64,000 nt of DNA, taken from positions 80,272,385 to 80,336,384 of the forward strand of contig CM044315.1 in NCBI GenBank assembly GCA_024291935.2. The letters run 5' to 3'. Every line of letters starts with the position of its first letter. Within the stretch, counting starts at the first letter, position 1. Position numbers and translations under genes: made by a program. Source of the DNA: Okapia johnstoni (taxonomy: Eukaryota; Chordata; Mammalia; Artiodactyla; Giraffidae). This document shows, piece by piece, positions 1 to 10,474 of this stretch. The notes under the pieces were generated by a model, which saw only the letters and a list, made by a program, of their open reading frames with translations, did not search any database and was not told the DNA's origin.

Positions 1-673
1 GGGGAGAGGTCCCCAGCTGGAGGGGTCGGCAAAACATCTACAAGAGACCCCACAAGAGTCAGCTTTACACACTGGCCAGTCCAGGGAGTGCCCACACTAT
101 CTTATGTCTTCTCTCTCCCTTCCCTGCCAGTTCCACAGAGGTTCGAAATCACAGCTGGCAACTGAGGTACAAATGGAAAGAGGAGGACAAACAGGGTACA
201 GACCCTTCCTGGGTCAGCACCACTGCTTCTAAACCCTGTGCTGGGAGGGGAAGTCACTGCAGCTCTGAATGAGCTGAAAGCTATGCTATTACATAAGGCA
301 GGACACTAATTTTGGAATTGGTGACTCAATATGACCATGGGATTTCTATTACCTCAGAGGTACCAAAAAATTCTCTGGACCTCCCAGGCTGAAAACATCT
401 TAAGGGGACACAGAGAGACCAATGAAAGTGGCTGTGATTAACCCCTGATGTTTGCTGCATGTTCAACATACTGGTTGCACTAACTTAGGTAAATACAGCT
501 ATTTGGAGGGTCTCATAACCAAAGTGTGGGAAGGGCCCGGGTGCAGGGTTTCAAGATGACCAAAAGTGCCTGGAATGCCAGCACACCTCCCTCGGTCAGC
601 TTCACTCTCCCTGCTAGCTTAGTCAGGATACAAATTCTCAACTCTGTTTCCTCTTAGGAAGACTCTTGGGTTC
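1..673. other. Unassigned sequence, no gene supported
   Basis: No repeat family or coding gene is recognised. One short stretch at 131-195 has exon-like properties (pyrimidine tract and AG before it, GT after it, an open frame across it) and is listed among the findings, but nothing around it confirms a gene. Confidence 0.5.
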
Positions 674-905
674 CGTTTGGGTTCTCCTTTCCTGCGCTGT
701 GGTCTGGAAATCCTCTCTAGGCCATTAGCCTGGGCAGTTATAGGGCTAATCTCATTTATTTCCTTCTTTCAAAGACCAGGGTCCTGTGTCATCTATAGTT
801 CAATGTCTGAAAGAACTTTTCTTTCCCATATAGTTTGTGTATTTTTCAGTTGTTTCTCCTCCTTTTTTCACTTTTTTCTTATCTCGTCTAGACTTCACCA
901 GGCTT
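674..905 (-). repeat. Old L1-type fragment, antisense
   Basis: The stretch resembles antisense old mammalian L1 sequence that typically runs from a 'ctgcgctgtggtctggaaa'-like start to a pyrimidine-rich 'agttgtttc' segment. It is strongly diverged, and a repeat search would be needed to name the subfamily. Confidence 0.4.
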
Positions 906-929
906 AACTGTTCAGTTTAGCCTGCCCCA

Positions 930-1140
930 GTGATCTTTCCATTGCACCCATACCAAATCTCTCAATCCTGCCCAACCCTTTCTCCTGAGCTCCAGATTTG
1001 GGCATCCAGCTGACGTCTCCACTTTCATACCTATAGTGACCTGAAACTCAGGCTGCCTCACAGAGTTCATTTTCATCACCAGCACACATGCATAGCCTCC
1101 TCCTGTATGCCTTGCCTTAATAAGCGGTACCACTCTTCAG
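930..1140 (+). repeat. L2 fragment, sense
   Basis: Matches in order the L2 segment with 'ctcctgagctccaga', 'catccagctgac' and 'tctccacttt', then a decayed tail. It is typical of ancient mammalian LINE-2. The edges are estimates. Confidence 0.5.
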
Positions 1141-1739
1141 CCAGAATATCTCACTGTATACAAACGTGTTCCTGAAGTAGCATGCGAATTCAGCTTATAC
1201 AATGGAAAAGCTATTTTGAGTGTACCAACTCTTCAGGGAAAATTCACCTCTGGGGAAGCTGGCAGTAAAGCCCAGTTCTCACTGGCAGTCAACTGATGCC
1301 AAATCTTTAATAAGAATGGAAGACCCTGGGACTCTCAAGTCACCAAACACAACACATACTGATATACATACACAGCTGAAGGTCCTCTCCTTGCAGGTGT
1401 CAGAGCAGCAATACCACAGCTGCACAGTGAAGGAGAAATGTTTAGTCTGGTGGTTTAGGCTGCCTGCCTCAGCCAGGCTGGAGAACCCAGCATTGTAAAA
1501 ACCCATAACCAAGGAACGCATGTGTGTCCCTTGCCTGGCTCCAGGTGTGTAGTGACATGAACGATTCAAGGCTCTGTTCTTCTCTTCCTGCACCTGTACC
1601 AAGTCAGACTTGTGAATGAATAAAGTGTCTGTTCAAATGCTTCAAGTCTTGAAATTAACCATTAACTCTTCCATTGCCACTTCAAAGCAATAAGTTGGGG
1701 TTCTGAACTCATATAAACTCCTAGAAGGTTCAAAAACTG
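1141..1739. other. Unassigned sequence
   Basis: No repeat, RNA gene or coding gene recognised. Overlapping short open frames on both strands show no domain and no start or splice context. Confidence 0.5.
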
Positions 1740-2105
1740 GACATAGACAAAAGGAGGCCACGCACTAAAGTGTGTATATACCTAATAATGTCTCTATCAG
1801 GCAAAATTAAAAGAATTACAAGGAGAACGACACAATGGGTCTCCTGTCACAATGGGAAACGCATAGTCCACTGAAAAACCAACCTCACACAGTCAGTGAG
1901 AAAGCAGATGATCTGAACAGAACAATGAATAAATAAATTTGAACTAGCTGATAAACAGAGTACCTTACACCTGATAAGTGGAGGACACAATTCTCTTCAA
2001 GTATATTTGGAAACTATGAAAACTGACCACCTGAGAGGCATAAATGCCAAGATAAAAATTGATAAACATTGAAACAAGCTCAAGTTTTTAACTTAAAAAC
2101 TTAAA
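1740..2105 (+). repeat. Old L1 ORF2 fragment (endonuclease-side), sense
   Basis: The order of 'attcttctcaag'-like, 'gaccacctgagaggcata'-like and 'aataaatttgaactagctgat'-like segments resembles the L1 ORF2 region between endonuclease and reverse transcriptase. It is heavily mutated with many stops. Confidence 0.5.
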
Positions 2106-3050
2106 AATATTTTTGTTTTACAGCAATTTGAAATTTTAATACATTTCATAACACTTTGTATTTCATTTTGTTTATCATAATTGTATAATGTAAAGGAAAT
2201 TAGACATGTTTTCATAATTCCCTGTCTAAACAACCCTGAGTCCCCTCCTGCTTATCTCAGCAGAGGGTCCAAATACTATCACCTTCTACTTATGCTCTCA
2301 TGTATAAGTGGCTGGGGTACTGACTACACAGTAATATTTTCTTCTAGGATGAAGGGGGAGCTCCCTGAAAGAAAGTGTCCTATTCTAGCCCCACTCTCAA
2401 GCCACTGAGCCCCAAAATGGACTTTCAGGGAATACAGGTGCGCAATGTGAGCCAATTGTGCGACTGGCCCTTTCAGTTCCTAGTGACCCACCTCCTCTGA
2501 TCATTGTAAAGAGCCACCACAAATTCCTATGGGCGGTCACTGTGCTTTGAAAACAAAAAAGATGCTTAGGCTGGTGACAACAATGAATATTTCCCAGGAA
2601 GGCCAGCTTGAGGAATATTACTGAAGTAGATGAAGTTTAGTATAAGGGATAAAAACATGGCCTTGATTCTATCAGAAAACTGCAGCATGTCATATTAGAA
2701 TGCATGAAAGTCAGAAAAGCAGGATAGGCCATCGGGCAAGAAAAGTCCAAGTACATAAGAGAAGAACTCTGCTGCCAGATCTCTTTTCAAGGGGGTCTTT
2801 GGCTCCAGTCTCTGAGCTATGATGAATTGCTAAGTGCAAAGGGCAGAGGGGTAAATGGAATGAGGACCTATCCTAACCAAAATAGATCCTTCTTTTCTAA
2901 AGAAAAGGCACTGTACAGCCTCCAATAAAAGTCACAGGCTATATTAAACATAAGTAATGTATGTCCTGGCTTGGGTGGAGGAGGAAGTTGGCAACAGTTA
3001 CAAATGGATTGTGGGACATGCCAGACAAAGGGAAGAACTGAGGGAATGAC
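2106..3050. other. Unassigned AT-rich then mixed sequence
   Basis: Begins with an AT-rich segment (about 2106-2185). I see no recognisable repeat or gene in the rest. Confidence 0.5.
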
Positions 3051-3303
3051 TATTTATTGAGCATCTACTGTGAATTCACACTTTTTTTAGAACTTTCACC
3101 TACACTCTCAGTTTAACTCTTACAACTCCTACAAGGTGGGTCTTTTCTCCATTTTACAGAGGAGAGGACAGAGTCTTGGAAACAAGAAATAACATGTTCA
3201 AGATCCCCAACCAGTACATGGACCAGCTGGGGTGTTGTTGAACCAACCCAGGTTTGACTTTGCAGCTTCTTGTCTTTACATTATGCTACACTGACTCTCT
3301 GAG
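3051..3303 (-). repeat. MIR SINE, antisense
   Basis: The order is the classic antisense MIR: 'tattgagcatctactgtg', a 'ccattttacagaggagag' core, a 'ggtttgactttgcag' segment, and a decayed tRNA-like part ending near 'ctgactctct'. MIR is an ancient tRNA-derived mammalian SINE, here close to full length. Confidence 0.8.
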
Positions 3304-4025
3304 GAAATAAGAAAAGCAGACCCTCATATTAGGAGAGCTGCCATGAGAGCAATTATCTATGCCTACCTCCCACTCCTGGCTCCACGGTGGTGTCAGAAGG
3401 CCTAGCCACACCCACACACGAACCATGGGAGTCCCACAGAGGCCCAAGAGGGGCTGGCCAAAGTGCAAACAGCTCCCACATCAAGTCAGGAAGATAAATC
3501 ATAATGTAGGATCAATTAATCAAAGACAAACTAAAATAGGAAAAGCAGTTATATAAAATAAACACAGAAAGAATTCACTGACCTGGACTAAATTAACTGA
3601 CCCAGTAAAGTAAGTTAGAAGTTCACCACTGAAGCCCAGTCTCAAATGGGTGTACACTGGTGTGGGGGAGGGCAGAGGCCTAGCGAGCATGTCCTGATAA
3701 GACGAGGCCCTCAGTGCCTGTGCGCCCTCCACCCAAGCAGCCTGGGACCTCCACTGGCAGGTAGAAGCCCCATCCTAACACAGGCTGAGAGGCCATGCAC
3801 CAAATCTCCTCTGTCCTGGCAAGGAAAGCAGATGTCTAGAGCTGAGCAGACAGGAAATTCAATTCTATTCATGATATCAAGTATGCCCAGACCATGCCAG
3901 GGCATGTTGCGCTAAGCGGCAAGATTATGAGTGACAGCATGTCAAAAGGGCAGCTGGGACATGAAATAGAAAAAATGGCTCACTCTGCGGTTTGTATCTG
4001 AAACTTCATGGAGCTTACTGTCTAG
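3304..4025. other. Unassigned sequence
   Basis: No gene or repeat recognised. Short open frames on both strands overlap one another, as expected by chance in moderately GC-rich DNA. Confidence 0.5.
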
Positions 4026-4249
4026 TGTGTGTGTGGGTGTGTAGTGTTAGTTGCTCAGTTGTGTCCGACTCTTTGCCATCCCATGAACTATAGCCCTCCA
4101 GGCTCCTTTGTCCATGGAATTCTCCAGGCAAGAATACTAGAGTGGGTTTCCATTCCTTTGTCCAGAGGATCTTCCCAACCCAAAAATCAAACCAGAGGCC
4201 TCCTGCATTGGAGACAGATTCTTTACCATCTGAGCCACCAGGGAAGCCC
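4026..4249 (-). mobile_element. Bov-tA SINE, antisense
   Basis: Reads as the reverse of Bov-tA. A gt-rich tail is followed by the BovB-derived segment ('gtgtccgactctttgcc', 'ctccaggcaagaatact') and ends in the tRNA-like head ('tttaccatctgagccacca'). Full-length ruminant SINE. The open frames across it are incidental. Confidence 0.95.
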
Positions 4250-4309
4250 CACCCATTGGGTGGATATATACAAATAATCACTAAGCACAGATACAGTCCC
4301 TCTCTTCAA

Positions 4310-4675
4310 AAAAAAATAATTTTATTTTTCCCAGTTTTAGGAATAACACAAGCTTACTATAAAAACCCAGATGAAAAAAAACTTAAAAAGAATGAAGTAA
4401 TAATCACTCGAAACTCCCATTATCTAAAGTTATTTGCTGCAAACATTTTGGTATCTTACCAGATATCTCTTTCCACAAATATATGTGTAAATGTGCATAT
4501 ATAATTTTACTTTCATGTACCTTCAATATACATGCTGTTTGTTCCTGTTTTGTTCACTCAACAATACCCTCGACATCTTCTATGTCAATAAAAATAAAAT
4601 TGCACCATCATTTCTAATAGCTGCACAGTACTCCACTATATGAACATGCCGTTAGACACTGGACAATGTCCTACT
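4310..4675 (-). repeat. Old L1 3' region, antisense
   Basis: Resembles antisense old L1 sequence with 'cacaagcttactat', 'aaacattttggtatctt' and 'ctgcacagtactccac' in the expected order. Diverged and without a clear end. Confidence 0.6.
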
Positions 4676-4714
4676 GTGTCCTAAATAATGTTTCTATTTT
4701 TCTACTCTTCCTTC

Positions 4715-5202
4715 TTTCAGTAAATATTTCCTGAGCACCTATTATGTACTGGGTACTGTTCCAAGTTCCAGGGATACAGTCATGAACAAGAAAGGCAAGG
4801 TCCCTGGCCACATGAAGCCTACATGTTAGTTGGAGAGAGAGGATAACTAAATAAGGTAAATAAATAATTTGAAGGAAGGTAAACAAGCAGGTAATTTGAA
4901 GGAAGGATGGCAGCTAAGAAGAAATAAAGGCATATCTGCTTCAAGGTTGGAGATCAAGAGAGTAGACTAGATAAAGTGTTCTGGGAGAGCCCTCTTACAG
5001 AGGTAATATTTGAACAGAGATTTGAGACAATTATGCAAAGTAAAAGATAAAAGCATTCTAAGCAGAAGAAAAGTGAGTACAGAGACCCTGGGGCAGGAAG
5101 GAACCAGGCATATTCATGGAATGGCAGGAATGCCGATGTGGCTTGAGGGCAGCGAGGGGACAAATGAATGAAAATGAAAGAGTTGAGATAATTAGAAATT
5201 GG
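4715..5202 (-). repeat. L2-type element, antisense, left half
   Basis: Starts with the signature 'cctgagcacctattatgt' and 'gggtactgttccaag', followed by 'ggcaaggtccctggccaca' and 'gcattctaagcagaag'. It is interrupted at 5202 by a ruminant L1 and resumes at 6131. The last nine bases (5194-5202) are the left copy of the target duplication. Confidence 0.65.
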
Positions 5203-5764
5203 CTAACAAACACATGAAAAGATGCTCAACGTCACTCATTATCAGAGAAATGCAAATCAGAACCACAATAAGGTACCATTTCACACCAGTCAGAATGGCT
5301 GCTATCCAAAAGTCTACAAGCAATAAATGCTGGAGAGGGTGTGGAGAAAAGGGAACCCTCTTACACTGTTGGTGGGCATGCAAACTAGTATAGCCACTAT
5401 GGAGAACAGTGTGGAGATTCCTTAAAAAACTGGGAATAGAACTGCCATACGACCCAGCAATCCCACTGCTGGTCATACACACCGAGGAAACCAGAATTGA
5501 AAGAGACGCGGGTACCCCAATGTTCATCGCAGCACTGTTTACAATAGCCAGGACATGGAAGCAACCTAGATGTCCATCGGAAGACGAATGGATAAGGAAG
5601 CTGTGGTACATATACACAATGGAATATTACTCAGCCATTAAAAAAAAAATACATTTGAATCGGTTCTATTGAGATGGATGAAACTGGAGCCCATTATACA
5701 GAGTGAAGTAAGCCAGAAAGAAAAACACCAACACAGTATACTAATGCATATATATGGAATTTGA
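5203..5764 (+). pseudogene. L1 ORF2 C-terminal remnant
   Basis: Encodes the C-terminal, cysteine-containing part of the L1 ORF2 protein (reverse transcriptase/endonuclease). No endonuclease or RT palm is present because the copy is 5'-truncated. The frame is broken twice. A TAG lies at 5391-5393, just after a CWWACKL segment. A length change in the A-run near 5640-5649 shifts the frame after EYYSAIKK. In the shifted frame the protein continues to a TGA at 5762-5764, the likely ancestral stop. Not functional. Confidence 0.9.
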
Positions 5765-6130
5765 AAGATGGTAACAATAACCCTATACGCGAGACAGAAT
5801 AAGAGACACAGATGCATAGAACAGTCTTATGGACTCTGAGGGAGAAGGTAAGGGTGGGACGTTCTGGGACAATAGCATTTTCAATGTATATTATCATATG
5901 TGAAATAGAACACCATTCCATATTCGATGCATGAGACAAATGCTCAGGGCTGGGGTATTGGGATGACCCAGAGGGATGGGATGGGGAGGAAGGTGGGAGG
6001 GGGGTTCAGGATGGGGAACACATGTAAACCCATGGCTGATTCATGTCAATGTATGGCAAAAACTACTACAATATTGTAAAGTAATTAGCCCCCAACTAAA
6101 ATAAATAAATTTATTAAAAAAAAAAAAGAA
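5203..6130 (+). mobile_element. 5'-truncated ruminant L1 (L1_BT-like)
   Basis: Contains the C-terminal end of ORF2, the bovine-type 3' UTR ('acccagagggatggg', 'ttcaggatggggaacacatg') and a terminal poly(A)-rich tail at about 6115-6130. It is flanked by a 9-bp direct repeat, agaaattgg, at 5194-5202 and 6131-6139, showing insertion by target-primed reverse transcription. Good match to the family's 3' UTR suggests a fairly recent insertion. It splits an older L2-type element. Confidence 0.93.
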
Positions 6131-6500
6131 AGAAATTGGAGTAGGACACTGTAGTTAATGGAGTTTGGACCTGGAGAGATTTCAGGTGGAACAAGATATG
6201 ATCTGATTCACATTTATAAAAGATTACTCTGACTACAACATAGAGAATGGACCACTGGGAGGCAACCAGTGAGCACAGAGAGGCCAGTTAAGAGATGTTT
6301 ACTCATCTAAGCGGGGGAGAAGATGGTACCTTGGACAGTGATGCTTGAAGGAAGAAGGACACACCATGAAGACAGAAAAGGTAGGAAAGGGTGAGGAAGA
6401 GGAACAATCAAGGTGATCACAAGGTTTGTGGCTTGAATAGTTCGGCAGGTGAGGAAGAAAATATGGGGGACAAACAGGTTTTGGCATACAGACCCTGCAC
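6131..6500 (-). repeat. L2-type element, antisense, right half
   Basis: Continues the element interrupted at 5202: 'tatgatctgattcac', 'gattactctgactac', 'ggccagttaagag' and 'tcacaaggtttgtgg' appear in the order expected for the same antisense repeat. It begins with the right copy of the L1 target duplication. Confidence 0.6.
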
Positions 6501-6559
6501 ATTTCATCATATGTGTACATAAGCATTTTATTTTGGGAGGTACCATAATTTGTTTTCAA

Positions 6560-7105
6560 TTTTTAAAAAATGATTGACTTTCAATTATTCATTGCTAGTA
6601 TACATAAATACAATTAATTTTTTGCATTTTGATTTTGCATCCTTCTATCTTGCTAAACTCAGTTATTAGTTCTAGCAGTTTTAGAAAACAGATTCCTTGG
6701 GATTTTCTGTGTAGGCAACCATGTCACCTATGAAGAGGGTTAATTTTATTTCTTTTTTTCCCATCTGCATTCTTTTTCATTCTTTTTCTCCTCACTGTAC
6801 TGGCTAGGACTTTCAGGAGCAGCTCTTGATCTTAGCGGGAGAGCAATTTTACCATAAAGTATGATGTTTGCTGTAGGGTTTTTGTAGATGCCCTATATCA
6901 GATTGAAAAAGTTCCCTTCTAAGTTTTCTGAATTTTTATCGTGAGTAGGTGTGGAATTTTATTAGATGCTGTATCTTTATCAATTGACATGACCATGTAG
7001 TTTTTCTTCTTTAGACAGTTAATATGGTAGATTACACTGATTGACTTTTGAATGTTGAACCAGCCTTCCATTCCCAGGATAAACCCTACTTGGGCACCAA
7101 ATTTG
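6560..7105 (-). repeat. Old L1 ORF2 (reverse transcriptase region), antisense
   Basis: Reverse reading gives L1 RT-region landmarks, including the segment complementary to 'ccttccattcccaggataa' around 7065-7085 and 'tcaattgacatgaccatgt' near 6980. Many stops; no usable frame. Confidence 0.7.
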
Positions 7106-8640
7106 GGAAGTTTAAGCCATTACTTCTTCAAACATTTCTTCTGTACTGCACGCTTTCTCTCCTTCTGGGACTCCAATAACACAGGCTGTAAACCTTCTAG
7201 TATTGTCCCATAAGTTCAACTTCTTTGACATTTTTTCTTCTATTGTTCAGATTGGATAATTTCTACTGCTTTATTTTCAAGTTTACTGATCCTTTGTTCA
7301 TCATTTCCATTTTGTGATTGAGCCTATTCAGCAGAGTTTTAAATTTTTCAATTATTGTATTTGTTTCTTATATCTCCATTTGGTTATATATACACTTTTT
7401 TTCTTTTTCTGCTAACACTTTCTATCTAAATTCATGTCAACAGTGTTTACCTTTACTTTGGGGAGCATTTTTTTTTTTAACAGTTTACTTACTAGATTAC
7501 CAGTTTATTGTAAAAGGATTCAACTCAGGAAGAGCCAGATGGAAGAGATGGAGAAAGGCAGCTGGGAGCATTTGTATAAATGCCACTTTAAGTCTGTCAG
7601 ATTATTCCAACATCTGTGTCACCCTAGGATCAGCATCTATTGATTGTCTCTCCCAGGCAAGTTGAGATTTTCCTGGTTATTCATATGATAATTAATTTTA
7701 GATTGTGTGTTACATATTTTGAATATTATGTTGTAAAACGTGCTTAAATCTTGTTTAAATCCAGGTCTGATTTAAATCCAGTGGAGAATGCTGATATTTT
7801 TGTTTCACCAGAAAATCAACCAGGCTGGATTTAGGTGACAAGTTCCGACCAGCCTTCTGTGAGTTGTGGTTTCAATGCCAGCTCTATTTTCAAAGCCTGT
7901 TTAGGTGTGTCCTCTGTGTGCACTACCCAGTGTCCAGTCTGGTCCATCCCTTAGCTCAGTTCTCTAAGTCTTTGGTGTGTTGGTTGGAATCAGACGCGCA
8001 CATGCACAGCTCAGGGTTCGCCCAGGGTTAGCCCAGAAGTTCACATACAACATTATGGAGTTGCTTTCCTGAACTCCTTCCTCTCTGCCATCTCCTTGTA
8101 CTTTCCAGTTTATTGGGCCTCGCCTTCTTGGTCCTTTGGCCCCAAAGCTGGGGTTTTATTTACCACTTTTCTGCCATACATTTCCTAAACTGTACCCAAA
8201 TCTGGAACCAAGCAGCAAGAAGGCCGAGAAAGAAAAGACAACTGGATTTCCCCCACCCTCTTGGGATTGCAGAAAGGAAGTTTTGATCAAAGAAGAACAT
8301 TGCCTTTCCTCAGTTTTAGGTGCTTGAAGGCCCCACTGCTGTTACTGGGCACTGCCATCATCACCACTCAGGGGACTGCCTGGGGATTAAGGCATGAGAA
8401 AACAGAAAAAATGACCTTTGGGATGCCCTCCTTCTTCTGAGCCTTAGAGCCCCTTTCCCAACCAGAGCCATAACTAGAGGTCTTTTGGAATTCTCTCCAG
8501 TTGTGCCCTGATGTCTACTCTCTTTGTGCTCAGGTTTTCGGATGCCTCGAATCCATGACGTGGGATACCAGAGGGAAAATGAGAAATCCACTGCCAGTGC
8601 GGTAGTACTTCTAATTCTAGTTTTTCCCTCCAATCTGTCT
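7106..8640 (-). repeat. Old L1/HAL1-like 5' region, antisense (approximate)
   Basis: The first 650 bases fit antisense old L1 5'-side sequence ('ccattacttcttcaaaca', 'ttctgggactccaataaca', 'aagttgagattttcctgg'). From about 7800 the resemblance weakens and only scattered segments agree. The open frames here (for example 7318-7665 and 8361-8633) have no domain and follow the repeat. Confidence 0.45.
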
Positions 8641-8769
8641 ACTACTGTTTACATTTCCGAGTCTTCAAATAGCTGCTAAATGCCCAGGCCTTTAGCTGTT
8701 TTCAGTGACAGAGATAGATTCTTACACATGTTATCATATACATATATTCTGGTATATATGTGTAACTAC

Positions 8770-8993
8770 CTATTTAGGCAGGGAATATATTTCCTAGGGG
8801 AGGAAATGCCAGGTCATGGGTATGTATATATTCAGATTTAACTAGACACTACCACAGTTTTTTCCAAAGTGGTTGTGATCAACTTACCCACTGACAGCAG
8901 AGACTTAGAGTTTCCACTGCATCATATCCTTACCAACCTTTTATCAGGCTTTTCAAGTGTCCCTATTTTGGTAGATGTGCAGTGGCATCTCAG
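8770..8993 (-). repeat. Old L1 ORF2 3' part, antisense, left of BovB
   Basis: Carries 'ttccaaagtggttgtg' and 'gtgcagtggcatctca', the antisense L1 ORF2 tail. It continues after the BovB at 9825 with 'ctaatttgcatttctcta', showing one L1 split by the BovB. Confidence 0.75.
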
Positions 8994-9824
8994 TTTAGTT
9001 CAGTTCAGTCGCTTAGTCGTGTCTGACTCTTTGCGACCTCATGGACTGCAGCACACCAAGCCTCCGCGTCCATCACCAATTCCCAGAGTTTACTCATACT
9101 CATGTCCATTGAGTCGGTGATGCCATCCAACCATCTCATCCTCTGTCATCCCCTTCGCCTCCTGCCTTCAATCTTTCCCAGGATCAGGGTCTTTTCAAAT
9201 GAGTTAGCTCTTCACATCAGGTGGCCAAAATATCGGAGTTTCAGCTTCAACATCATTCCTTCCAATGAATATTCAGGACTGATTTCCTTTAGGATGGACT
9301 GGTTGGATCTCCTTGCAGTCCAAGGGACGCTCAAGAGTCTTCTCCAACACCACAGTTCAAAAGACCAATTCTTCGGTGCTCAGCTTTCTTTATAGTCCAA
9401 CTCTCACATCCATACATGACTACTGGAAAAACCATAGCTTTAACTATACAGACCTTTGTTTGCAAAGTAATGTCTCTGCTTTTTAATATGCTGTCTAGGT
9501 TGGTCATAACTTTCCTTCCAAGGAGCAAGTGTCTTCTGATTTCATGGCTGCAGTCACCATCTGCAGTGATTTTAGAGTCCAAAAAAATAAAGTCTGCCAC
9601 TGTTCCCACTGTTTTCCCAACTATTTGCCATGTAGTGATGGGACTGGATGCCATGATCTTAGTTTTCTGAATGTTGAGCTTTAAGCCAGCTTTTTCACTC
9701 TCCTCTTTCACTTTCATTAAGAGGCTCTTTAATTCTTCTTCACCTTCTGCCATAAGGGTGGTGTCATCTGCATATCTGAGGTTATTGGTATTTCTCCTGG
9801 CAATCTTGATTCCAGCTTGTGCTT
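8994..9824 (-). mobile_element. BovB LINE, 5'-truncated, antisense
   Basis: Starts on the plus strand with the BovB 3' end (repeated 'gttcagttcag', then 'gtgtctgactctttgcgac'). It runs back into the RT region and stops abruptly at 9824 inside ORF2. On the minus strand 9331-9753 stays open and encodes the part after the RT catalytic box ([29 protein letters not shown]). The YADD box itself is legible just upstream, around 9761-9772. No clear target duplication was found. Confidence 0.95.
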
Positions 9825-10140
9825 GAAATGCTAATTTGCATTTCTCTAGGTACTAATACAATTGAAGACCTTTTCATTGGGTTACTGGCCGTCTGGATTC
9901 CTCTTTCGTGAAGGGCCTGTTAGGGTCTTTTGCTTGTTTCTATACTGGGTTGCTTCTTTATTCACATTGATCTTTGTAGCTCTTTATTCTGGAAACAAGC
10001 CCTTTGTTGGTTATTTATGTTATAGACATCTTTTTTCACTCTGCCTTTTCACTCTCTTAATTGTATCTTTTGATTAACAGAAGTTTTACTTTGTAATAAA
10101 ATTATAAGGTAATAAATTATAATAAATGTAATAAAATTGA
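9825..10140 (-). repeat. Old L1 ORF2 3' part, antisense, right of BovB
   Basis: Continues the L1 interrupted at 8993, with 'tgcatttctctagg', 'ctggaaacaagcccttt' and 'cactctgccttttcac'. It fades into AT-rich sequence near 10140. Confidence 0.7.
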
Positions 10141-10260
10141 TTCATCTTTTCCTATGCGAATTGACACAACTTTGTGCCTATTTCAAAACTCTTTCTATCT
10201 GTCCATTTTGTCTTAAAGCATTTCAGTGGAGTATCAAGTATCAAGGTATGAGACAGCAAG

Positions 10261-10474
10261 ATGGCAAGGCAGAGAGTTTAGGCTCTAGGGTTAGACAGAT
10301 ATGAGTGGCCCTGGACAGGGTACTTTGACTCTTGAGTATTAGGTAGCTTTATCTATAATTAAAGATGTACTTACTATCCACCTTGCAAGAAGTGTGTAAA
10401 ACACTTGGCTTTGGTGTTTTTCATGCTGGCACACAGTAGGCCCTCAGTAAACAGTGGTAGCTGAGATTATATTC
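10261..10474 (+). repeat. MIR SINE, sense
   Basis: Sense MIR: a head with 'agagtttaggctctagg', and a 3' end 'ctggcacacagtaggccct' followed by 'cagtaaacagtgg'. Ancient and diverged but in the correct order. Confidence 0.75.

Noticed and set aside
5192..5617. 141-residue minus-strand open frame
   Set aside because: It is the reverse strand of a sense L1 ORF2 remnant and has no independent support.
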